Source: Undaria pinnatifida (taxonomy: Eukaryota; Sar; Phaeophyceae; Laminariales; Alariaceae). Taken from it: 64,000 nucleotides of DNA. The DNA lies in the NCBI GenBank assembly GCA_012845835.1, contig JABAKD010000020.1:19151106-19215105 (forward strand). Direction: 5' to 3'. The position numbers and the translations under genes were made by a program. Shown one piece after another: positions 35,401 through 47,400 of the stretch; within the stretch, counting starts at the first letter, position 1, and the number at the start of each line of letters is the position of its first letter. The notes beneath the pieces are model-generated. The model was not told where the DNA came from. It searched no databases and was given only the letters and a program-made list of their open reading frames with translations.

Positions 35401-38400
35401 TCCAAAGGCTTCGAGGTGTGACCATGAAAAAAGTGTGGTGGGGACGAAATAAGAAGCCAATCTGGAAATGATGCCAACTTGGAGATAACGTTCTTCCCAT
35501 ATGTTTTTTTCGTTCAAGCTCTGCATATGCCAAGATCCAAGAAAAGCTCGGGCGTACACCGCCCAAAATACAAAATTTTGCACACTCCTCGCTTGTCTCG
35601 CTCAGCCCACGTACCCGATCCCCGCCAGGTGCCCAACGGATAAGGAAGGGCGAGGGGCGTTGGAGCCGCCCCCGAAGACTTTTACGTGTTTCATTCGTTC
35701 AAGCCTTGCAGATGTCAAGCGAAACAAACGCTCGAGAATATGCCACCGCAAAATTCAAAACATTAGCAACTACCGTTTGGAAATGATGCCAATTTTGTAA
35801 ATCACCAGGCGCTGCAGACGTGAAGATACAACCGAAATCTCAGGAGTTCCTCCTCGACATGCAATATTTTTGCAACTTCTCGCTTGTCTCGCTCGGCATC
35901 CGTCCGCGTTCACGTCGAGGTGCGGAACGGATACGGCAGGGCGAGGGGCGTTTGAGCCGCCCCCCGAAGACAGCGCTCGAACGAAGCTATTTGACCGAGA
36001 ATTCCAGTTCCGCGAATCGCATACTGAGGCCGAGACGAAAAAAAACTCCTGACCGAATCCCCCCCAAAAAGAATGATCATATATATATATATATATATTT
36101 ATATAAAAGATAAAAATACATTCCAGCTGTGAGGTCGAAGATTTCGTCAAAACTTATTTTTGCAAGCTGTGTGTGATACTCCAATCGCGCGTGTTGCTGG
36201 GTGTGTCCTCATTAAAGAACTGGTAACACTGACGATTTGCACTTCTCTCCCTCGTGTTCAATGGTGGTGACATTGCATGACCACATTACCTCGCTTGCTG
36301 TATTTGTAATACGTATCTCTGTCTTAAAATTGGCGACCTCAGAGCCCCACATCGGCACGGTACAAATCATGAGCGTACAATCGTGCATCAGCTAATAATA
36401 ATGTGAAAAGGAAGTACAGGCAGATATGTTGAATTGCGGTAGATAACACTACCAACCTATTACGTAAGGTATTTCGTACCTACCGTCTGCATGATCGCCT
36501 CCCAACCTCTGCTAAACTAAGTTGCATATGCCCAACGAAGTAACGGAATTGAGCGCGGGTGCATCAAGCGTTCCTTTCAAAACACTGACGATTTGCACTT
36601 CTCCCCCTCGTGCTCAATGGTGGTGACATTGCATGACCACATCACCTCGCTTGTTGTATTTTGCAATGTATATATCTGTCTTAATATTAACGACCTCAGA
36701 GCCCCACATCGGCACGGTAAAATAATGGTAACTACTGGTTGCACCTATCGATTGAAATGTTCTATCTTGCGATCCTTGTACAACAACACACCACGTAGCT
36801 GTAACACATTGTTGTATACCACACCTAAAAATTGTTTTGTATACCACACCCAACATCAAAGATGAGTTTTAACAAAATATTCGATCTCACAGCTAGAGTG
36901 TATTTTTTTTTTTATAATGATAAACTATACCAGGCAGGCGATACAAACTGATGCATTCCTTCTACAACCGTCAGATTTGTCCCCTTGAAGGATTTATAGT
37001 TTCCGCGCACAGATTGAGTTGTCCCGCCCCCCCCCCCCCCCCTCCGATCGCTCTTGTTCAAACAAACGCCCCACCTAAAATCAAGAATCTGCCAGAGTAA
37101 CAAACACTACCAGGCAGTTGATATCACCTCACTATCTTTCTAACCATCCATGCCGTAGCTCCAATTCGTGCCCGCCCTCCCGCCCCCCCCCCCTTTTCCC
37201 CCGCTCCCTCTTTTCAAACGCCCCACCTAAAATCAAAATCTGCCGGAGTAATAAACACTACTAGGCAGTTGATATCACCTCATTATCTATCTAGCCATCC
37301 ATGCCGTAGCTCCAAATCATCCCCACCCCCCCCCCAACGCCCCCTCCTTCCCCACGACCCGCACCATCGCCTAGACCTAGCGCCACGCGTATAGCAGGCC
37401 CCTACATCTGTGCGACCTAAAGCTGTTGGAAATCCCCTCCCCCCCCCCCCCCCCAACCCCACCCCTTCGAGCACTCCGCCCTCTCCTCACTGGTTGTACG
37501 ACTTACAGGATATACATGATGAACTGATGCATTCCTTCCACAACCGTCAGATTTGTCCCCTTGAAGGATTTGGTTTTTCCGCGCACAGATTGAGTTGCCC
37601 CCCCCCCCCCCCGCTCCCTCTTGTTCAAACGCCGGCCCCCACGCCCTTAAAAACTCCGCCCTCCCCTCACCGGTTATACGACTTACAGGATATGCTTAAA
37701 TATTGATAAACTGATGCATTTCCTTCCACAGCTGTCAGGTTTGGTCCCCCTCAAAAACGGGTTTTATAGTTTCCGCGCACAGACTGACTAACATCACCCT
37801 GTTGACCCTGGTACAAGCTACACTGTAGTTCCAAGGGGAGTCGCCGACCTACCAGGTATGTCCTTAATGAGGACACACACAGTAATACGTGCAACCGGAG
37901 TATCACACAGCTTGCTAAGATGAGTTTCGACAAAATCTTCGATCTCACAGCTGGAGTGTATTTTATTTCTATAATATATGTTGGCGACCCCCCTTGGAAC
38001 TGCAGTGTAGCTTGTACCAGGGTCAACAGGGTGATGTCAGTCAGTCTGTGCGCGGAAACTGTAAAACCCGTTTTGAGGGGGACAACATCTGACAGCTGTG
38101 GAATGCACCAGTTTATTATATCCTGTTGTTGTAGTAGTCGTATGACCGGTGAGGGTAGGGGGGCGGGTATAGGGGAGATATGACCATCGATGTAACAGGT
38201 ATTGGGTTTGAAGCAGGAAGGTTGAATATTGAATATTGGATGTTGGATGACAGCGCCAAAGCTCGACGTCTAGTCGACTCCAATTCTCCGGACTACTCGT
38301 ACGTCGTACTCGTATGGATGTGATATTTATTCTGGTGTTGTTTGGTCCGTTCAGCAGCAATTATCTATTCCTCTTACAGCACGTATTAATAGATAATCCT

Positions 38401-41400
38401 TTCTGATCTTGCATCGCATTCTTCAGAACTCCTGTCTTTTTTTCTTTCTTTCTTTTGTGTTATGGTTTGGCTTGATTTGTTGTGTTCTTGTACATGTACC
38501 CGGTACGCTATTAATATTAATAGAATTTCACTTGCTTTACGTTGAAGATGAATTGCGATTGTTTTTGGTTTACTCTGTAGTCTGTGACCACGTAATTTGC
38601 ATCTCTCTAGCATGAAGAATCAGCACGGACACTTAAAAAGAACGGTATTGTGAAGACAGCACAGATGACTGATGACATGCTCGAGTTGCCGAAGTGATAT
38701 AATAGTGAAGATGACTTATGAGTGGTGACATGTGGTGGTGCTGCTGCTGCTGCTGCTGCAACCGAGTGCTTTGTTTGGCTGGTTTAAAACCAGCAACTGA
38801 TCGTGTACATGGATGGGATCATGGTGGAGTATGAAAACTTTAAATACATTACGACAGCTGTGAGATCGAAGATTTGAAGATTTCGTCGGAACTCATATTT
38901 GCAAGCTGTGTGTAATACTCTGATTTGTGCGTATTTCTGGGTGTGTGTACTCATGAAGTATATGGGTCGGCGACTCCCCTTAAAACTATAAAAAAAAATG
39001 AAAATGAAATAATACACTTGAGCTGTGAGACGGACCAAAAATAGTTTTTTAGTCAGAACTCAGCTTTGCAAGCTGCGTGTGACACTTTACTTCGATCGCG
39101 CGTGTTACGGGGTGTGTGTACCCCCATGAAGGATACAGGTCGGTGACACCCCTGCTAATGCCAGGGTCAACAGGACTAAGACGTTCAACCTTGTTCTGCG
39201 CACGGAAACTGTATAAATCCGCATTGGGGGGGACAAAACCAGACATGTGTGGAATTCAGTAATAAGTGTTACAGTGTGAGTTAACTTTTGGAGTGGGCTC
39301 CTTGAGTCTATTTGTAGCGTGTACCGGGGTCAACAGGGTGATGTTGATCAATCTATGCGCGACCGAGTTTTTATAGGAGGACAAAATCCGACGGCTGTGG
39401 AACGCGCCAGTTTATTATGTATATAGTTGTATGACTGGTGAGGCGAGGGCAGGGGAGGGTAAAGGGCGGGATTGTTGAGTATTTTTAGGCGGCCATAATG
39501 AGTAGGAGCGTGCTATAAAATCTGCCTGCCTGGTTCTTTCCTCCTTGGCGGCGAATAAATGAATGCTCGTACAGCATTCATATAATACGTATAGCAGCTA
39601 GCGAACAGCGCCGTCGCGTCGCCGTGCAGCAGAAAATACCAGATAGTAAATAGTGCTGCTGTTCGAAAACCGGAAACTTTTGCGGGATACATGAAAATAC
39701 AACAGCACGTAGTACTTTCACGTACGAAATGCAACACACCACACACCAACACAACAGAATGCACTTGCGAGGTTGCCGAATCACGTAAATCTTTTGCCAG
39801 TTATCATGTCAACTCTTTACCACCAACACCTGGACTTTGAAGATGGTACAGCAGCACAAGCTAATGCTGTAAGTATCACTATTAATAGAAACTCGCCCTG
39901 GTGGATATTTGTAGCTCCGCACTGCTGCTGTGTAGTCAACTACTGAAACTGCTACCGCAACCCAACCCAACTATTTGCAAATCGATTTGCTGTCACTGGG
40001 CGTTGGTGTGCGTTTTTAACGGTTGTTTTTATTTTGTTGTTTTTTGGGAGATCGCCGGTGGTCGGGCGATTTGTCGATTCGGGCATGTGGGAGCCCCTAT
40101 TTCGTGGCGCCATTCGTAAGTTAGAAACTCGCTTCGATCATAACTATTAATAGTAACACGCGTAATTTTTTTATTTATGTTTTTGTGTTCGTCCAGATGC
40201 ACATCCCGATCAAGAACGCGTGGCAGCTGAATGAGAGGCACTACGGAAGCCTCACCGGTCTGGACAAGCAGGAGACCGTCGACAAGCACGGAAAGGACCA
40301 GGTATACAAAAAGAACGACACCAGTTGGGTATAGGTAGTTTGTAGGGTATCATATAGCAGTCAAGTCTAGACTGTTAATTGTACATCTCTTACAACGTAC
40401 CCGATGTATAGACTAAACTGTGAAGTCGTTTGGGCTGATCGGTGTTACTTGCCCCGTTACTTGGGCGCTGGATAATTATTTTCTCTTTTATTAGTTTCAA
40501 TTTTTTTTTTATGTTATTCCTGGCCTCTGGCACCGGGTGACTGCCGGTAGCTCATTGTTGTTGTTGTTGTTCTCACATTAACTCGCACTAGTGGTACTCC
40601 CGAAATATGCCTGTTGCCGGCCGGTATGGCGGACAAAAACAAATTGGTGCTGTATCCTCTGCTGTATGTTAGGTGCCGAAAAAAAAAAAAAAATCGTAGG
40701 GCAGCAGTACGGCAATGCAGCAGTACGTACGTACCAGTAAAGGTATCATCCTCTGTATGTAAGTATTCCAAAAAAAAAAGATAACACGGCAGCAGTACGG
40801 CAGTGCAGCAGTACGTACGGTAGTAAAAAAGGACAGAGGAGTGCAGCAGTGGGGGTGGTACTCCCAAGCACCAGTGGGAGGCTTGTATTTTAGAAACAAA
40901 AAAAAAGGTTCATCCCCCACAGGACGCAAAAAGACTCCCACGTACAAAACGGCCCAAGCACCCACCACGGACGACGCAGTGTACACTCCACCCACCCACC
41001 GACCAAACCTTTGGTACATACAGCAGGACAGCAGTGCAGCAGCACGTACAGCGGTACACCTGGTACGCGCGGCGCAGTTAGTTGGTTCTTGAGGACCTTG
41101 TATGAAACAGGAAACAGACGGGGGGGAATTCCTTTTTTTACGACACTCGGCCATCTCGGGGAGCGGGCGAGCCGCCGTCTACCACCCACCCACCACCCAC
41201 CCACCACCCACCATGCACCCACGAACCTACCCAGTACAGCAGTACAGCAATGCAGCAGTAGAACGTAGAGCAATACACCTGACAGACGAGCAGCAGACGA
41301 TTTGTTGGTTACAATGCTCTCGGGTTGGGCGGGATTCGCCACTGTTAGGCCAAGTGAAAAGCGCTCGCGTTGCCGATTCTGCGCACGGCGAGCGGCGACG

Positions 41401-44400
41401 GCTGGACGCTGCTGTGATTGGTCCTGGTGTTGTTGTGCTTGCTGTTGACGCAGGCGCGCTTGTGGTCTCGTGTCCATGGCTTTGTCCATGGCTCAAGTGG
41501 CCAAAAAGCAATTCGAAAGTTCAATATAGTTGGAGTTCGAAAAAAAAAAAATAGCAGGCAGCGACGGAGAAAAAGCGGGGGGGGGCAAGCGAGCCGTCCC
41601 CGGGAGGGCGATTTCCACGCTCCCCCCTCGCCGAGGTGGGGCACCGACGCCCGTTCTTCCGCCGGCATGTCGTAGTGCTGCTGTGCGGATGGGACGTGGC
41701 AGCACCGCGAGACCGCCTGAGGCCGAGTGGAGCTCGGGAGTCGCCGCTTTTTGGGGGGGGGTGCTTTAACCAAGATATTCTTCAAAGATCCAAAACGTCA
41801 CGACCATCCTTAGCGTATTATATAATAAGGATAATCAAGTCCGTGGTCACAGGACAGGCTCCAGTCACTCTGGAGCTGCGGAATGCCCCAGGGAAAAACA
41901 CACACAACCCAAGGTGGTACACGCATATATCACAATAGGAACGCCTGTGTTCCCCCTCTTTTAACTTGCGATACCCATTGAAGCGAGATTGAAGCCAACC
42001 ACATCCCCAAGAGGAACGTTGTAACTTGTAGAGCTTGTAAAATGGTGTCCAGACGGATCTTCGAAGGGTCAGGCTGTTCGCTAATATTGCGACTGTTGAA
42101 CGATTTGGTGGTCTGTTCGCTAATATTGCGACTGTTGAACGATTTGGTGGTCTGTTCGCTAATATTGCGACTGTTGAACGATTTGGTGGTCTAGGAAACA
42201 CACTTCCTTGCAGCTGCTTCCTAGTGGGACGAAGGTACAGGCGTAGACCCAACTCCACCATGATAGCCCTAACCGTGACCCGAACCCGCAGCCAGACGTG
42301 GCTAGAAACGCGTCTTTCGCATCGAGCGAGAAAAATCCGAAGTGCGGACAACGATTCCGACGTGCGGACCGCGATGTGCTTTCCTGGCCAATAAGAGGGA
42401 ACGAAAAGTCGTAGGGTTTTGCGTCCGGACACTTTGTTAAATTGCTTTAGTACGGGGTACCTGATACCTGATATGGTTAGTAGCTACAATGATATTTACA
42501 CGAAGTGTGTTGTTGTCCATTTTTTTCAATTTCAGAACTGTCTTGACGTCTTGGTTTTCCCAAGAGCTACCATACGGGTGCGTAGAGTGCAAGTACCGTG
42601 TGACTACCCGCTCACACATCCAGGCAACGGCTTGAACAAAACGATGAGTGCCTGAGCAAGCGGTTACTGCCAACACTGGGGAGAGGGAGGGTGTTGAAGA
42701 GTAGGGGGCGAAGCGGACATCGTGAACAAGAGGGTCTTAAGAGCCGTGTGTGCTATCGAAAGGTGGTGTTGCTGTTGCTGTTGCTGCTGCTGTTGGAGGT
42801 GCGATAATGGCTCGACTACTGACCTGTCAGCTCATCCGGGAGGTACCCGGCTGCCGCATATGGTTGTTTGGCGTATAGTTTTGGCCGAACCGCACGGCCG
42901 CTGAAGGAGCAACTGACACCGCCGTAGGGGCGTGCGTTGTTAAAGCTGCACATGGTGTCGTGTCCACCGTATACCGCGGAAGCTTTGAGGCGTCTCCGTT
43001 GGAACTGTTATCCCGGCGACTGCTAGTTGCCATGTATGAACGGCCGTTGTGGTGGCGCCCGTTGCTGGAGCGTCTGTTGTTGCCGCGTTATCGGTGTGAC
43101 TGGCCGCAGTTGAAGAGGTCGCTGTTGCTTTAACAGCTACGGTCGCTGTTCTTTTGTTGCTGTGCTGGTTGTGAAAGGCGGAGTTGCGCTTCAAGTTGCG
43201 CTCCAAGTTGCGCTCGTACTCCCCTCGGCGGTATAACCGCGTGCGTTGCTGCCACTGTCAAAAGGTATCACCACTACTCTCGAGCGCGCCAAATGCTGCG
43301 TTCAGTGTGTCTGACGTGTTGAGAAACTCCTGCTCGCAGCTACGGTCTACTCCACAGTTGAGGCGATGTCTACCATGACCGCGTAAAACTTATATACGCG
43401 TAGAGCCGGTGGCCAATTGCGAAAAGTGCGTTGGGTTGGACGTAAAAAACGTCATGGGAACTGCACAAACTCTCGTGAAGTTGCTCAGTGGCAAGGCCGG
43501 GTAGTCGCCACGGAACGGGTCGGTGGCGACCACCCGGGCTGGTCGCTGAGGAACTTTCCGGAAGTATCGGTAGTCTCCACGCCTTTCTCCATGTCCAACC
43601 CATTGATATTTTCGCCACTGGCCACGAGCTCCACGCGTATACAAGCCCTACATGCTTATGGTGGACGTTGCCTTAACTGCGGTAGACAAGACCACAGCAT
43701 CAACACTTGCGGGCAGTAGTTCCTGCACATGTCTGGCATCCTGAACTCGGCGTTGGGCCAGGTTGACGATAGTGATCGCGATCACGCCTTTCAGCGATGG
43801 CAGCAACGCATGCCGTCGTACCGCCGGGGGCAGTACGAGCGCAACATTGAGCGCAACTCCAACCACCCCAACACACACAACGACGTCAACAACCGCGGCC
43901 GCAACTTCCAGAGCAACAACGGGCACTACAACGACGGCTGTTCGTAGGAAAAATATCGCATTTCTTCCGTGTTCGACCTCGTCTCTTCCTTCCACCACAT
44001 GACCTCTACAAGGACACCATTCCCCTGGCCTCCTTTTTGTTCGTCTGGGAGACTTCTTGAGCGGCTCGCCATGCCACAAGGTATCAGCCTTTCGGCATGA
44101 CGAGCCGCTCGAAAATTCTGTCAGACATGCAATAGGATGCCAGGGATACGGTATTCTTGGCAATCGGATGGAACGAGGATACCAGGTTGAGCGGGGAGAT
44201 TATGCGTTACTCGCCCTAACGCCGACAAGATCGTTGCCCTCGCCAACATGCTCATGCCGATGTACAATTCCGCGGGCTCCTTAGTGGCGTTGACTACTAC
44301 CGTGATTTCCTCGAAAACGATCCACAGGTGTACGTCGTATAATAACCACCCTGGCCCCATCACCGCTCTGCTCAAGCAATGCGTCAAATCTTCTTTTCCC

Positions 44401-47400
44401 CGGCAATTAAACCATCGTCCGACGCCTTCTCCGCGACTTGGCCACTCCACCGATGGTGCTTTTCCCCGCCTGGGACACCGTCGCCGACAACTCCTGCCCT
44501 GTCCGCTTGGGTCATACTGTGGCGCCATCCGCGACGGCTTCGGCGCCATCGGCGCCACGCTCGAGCAAGATCAACCAGGCGCCCCCTTTCTCCCCATCTT
44601 TTTGTATGTCAAGGTTGTGCGTACGTGTACGCGGAAAGGAACTCCAGCCAGCGCTGGACACGGGCGTTGTACTCTCGTGCCTTAGCGATACTTTGGAACG
44701 CCTTGTGATTGGGGTCGATGTGAAATGAGATGGACCAAAGCGGAAGGCGTTGCCGTTTGATGATGTGGTCACCGTCAACCGGCGTTGCGATCACGTTTGG
44801 TCCACCAAAATCCCACAGTTAGTCCGACCATGAGGCGCTCGAGGGTACCGCTAGTACCGCTAAGGTAGACTAGCACAACGCCCGCGCCCACATTTGGCTG
44901 GAGTTCCTTTCCAGCCAGTGCTGGACACGGGCGTTGTGTTCAACCACCTTTATGTCCTCGGGAACGTTGTGGTTGGAGTAAATGCGGAGTTTGATGACCG
45001 AAGACGACCGCGCTGTCGTTTGATAGTGTCCATCAATCGGCTGCGCGGCAACCTTTTGGTCAACTAAATTCTACCTTCATACCGACCATAAAGCGCTCGG
45101 GAATATCACCAAGATGGCCTAGCACAATGCCCGAGTCCAGCGCTGGTTAGTTCCGTTTCATAAAAATAAATAGCGCCTCGGTTGGGAGGCCGTGTATTTC
45201 GTTGCAACTCATATTTTTACGCTGTGTGCGTGCTACGAGCGTATATGTCCTCATGAAGGATAGGTCAGTCACCCCCCCTTTTCCTTCAAATGGCTACGCG
45301 GTCACCTTTGGTCCACTAGATACCACTCTAATCTGCTCGAGAGTACCGCAAAGGTCGGCGAGCACAACGCCCACGTCCAGCGCTGGCGGGAGTTCCTTTA
45401 CCAATCACGTTCGTGCCTTAAAAGAGGAAAGATAAGAAGCACAGGGGTGGCGGTGCTGGTAACGGCACGATTCTTCTTGGTAAAAAATCATTTTGTTGGC
45501 TGTCTCCAGGAATGGTTGCGCGAGAGAGGAGAAAATGCGAATGATCACTACTGTTGTAGGCTGCACTCCGACAAAGCCCGCCTGATCCCTTACACCTGGT
45601 ATGCGCAACGCCTAAAAAGTATACCTGGTTCACGAAGAGCGTTCTTTCGCTACGGAAGCTGGTAACAAGAGCCCATGCAGGATAGAGGTAGATGCAGACC
45701 ACGCGACGATCAAAGGATGATAACCATGGTATCCCAAATATGCCAGGTGTTCGTTCCTTTTTGTTTGTGGAGCCTATATTTTACACCGGATCAAATAGAG
45801 AATAATCGGTGCATTGTTGATTTGGAAGTACAGCAGTCCACTACGTACCTCTCCTCACTTCTGCCACGAACAAGCATGTATTGTACGGCTATGACGCTAT
45901 CGCCAGGTCGAGTTGCACTACTGCTGTCTCACCTTTTGAAAGTATAAAGGATGTCACGATCGTGGTCCACCGCCGCTCCACGGTTTCATTTATTGTTTCG
46001 GCATTCTTCAGAGTGAGACTTTCCGCAACTGTCGACCGCATATCCAGCGCACGCGGTTTCTCCAGGTTCTCCGCCCCCCACCGCTATTCTTGCGGTTTCC
46101 AAAAAAATCTCGCGATCACTTGTGAGTGTCACGGTTTCATCTTCACCAAGCCAAAAAGGGTGACGGGATGTCACAGTCGTAATCAACAACCGCCCCACCG
46201 TTTTAGTTCTGAATGAAATTGGCAGTTCTTCAGAGAAGGCCTCACAGTGATAATTGTTGTTGTTGTTGTTGTTGTTTTCACATTAACTCGCATAATCAAG
46301 TCCGTGGTCACAGGACAGGCTCCAGTCACTCTGGAGCTGAGGAATACCCCAGGGAAAACACACACACAACCCAAGGTGGTACACGCATATATCACAGCTG
46401 ACGCAATTCATGCCTCCACCAGAAACATATAAAAGTGAAATCGGGAGTCAGTCTACGATGTGCCAGGTCCAGGCCGGTGCATACGTCTCACTACTCACGC
46501 CTGGAGAAACCAAATATTCCGATTGCCACCCAAGGAAGACTACCACGTATATATTACACGTAGTATCTATCACTACGCATACGCACGACAGGCATAAGTC
46601 AATTGGAGAAAAAGAAACAAAGAAAAGAAAAGAAGATAAAGGAAAGGAAAAAAAAGAGAAGAAAAAACGAAACAAGACGAAAAAGGCAAGCAAAGAGAAG
46701 AAAAAGACAAGAAAAGCAAGAAAAGACAAGACAGGAAAGCAAGGAAAGAAGAAGAGAAAAAAGAAAAAAAGAAATAGAAAAAGAAAAGAAAGAAAAATGT
46801 CATACTAGCAAACCCTAGGAACTGGCTAAGGATGGCATTGGACTAACAGAGGGTATCACGTCCATCATCAATGGCACCTGGGAGAGAACGCAACATGGCG
46901 AAGAAGTCAGGGCGGTCTTATGCTATCTTGTGATGGCCATTAGAAAGCCCACAACTTTCAATACGATGATGGCCAAACCCAGACTTCAGTCTCTTGGGCA
47001 TGACGCTCCCCTCTTCCTCCCTTTCCCCCTCCCCCCTCCCCCCCTCCCCCAGTCCCCTCCCCGCCCCCCCCCCCTTCCCCCTTCCCCCGGCCGCTTAGAG
47101 ATGCCAACGGTGGATGACGCTGCCGCAGCCTTTGCGCGTCGCTCTGCAGCTTTGACAATATGCGTACCTGAGTGTCTGTCAACCGCAACGCCGTATCCAG
47201 CGCGCGGTTTCTACCGTTCTTCGTCATCTTGTCTCCACCGTACAGCAGTTATTACCGTCAAAGTACAATAACCTCTAGCCGCTCCTTATCCTGGCCTCTG
47301 CACCGCCGTATATGACTGCAAGCGGCTGGCTCGGGGGTATAATGCCGTTGCCGGCTATCGATATTTTTAACTTATAACATGACTGCGCTGCTGATGCGGC

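Noticed and set aside
40669-41489. Long - strand open frames rich in Leu, Cys and Val
   Set aside because: They arise from repeated GCAGCAGTAC words inside intron 4. They overlap in different frames and no domain is present.
41818-42432. A 204-codon - strand frame with a 13-residue repeat
   Set aside because: It spans a family A element and a perfect 39-bp triplication. The frame is open only because the unit is a multiple of three.
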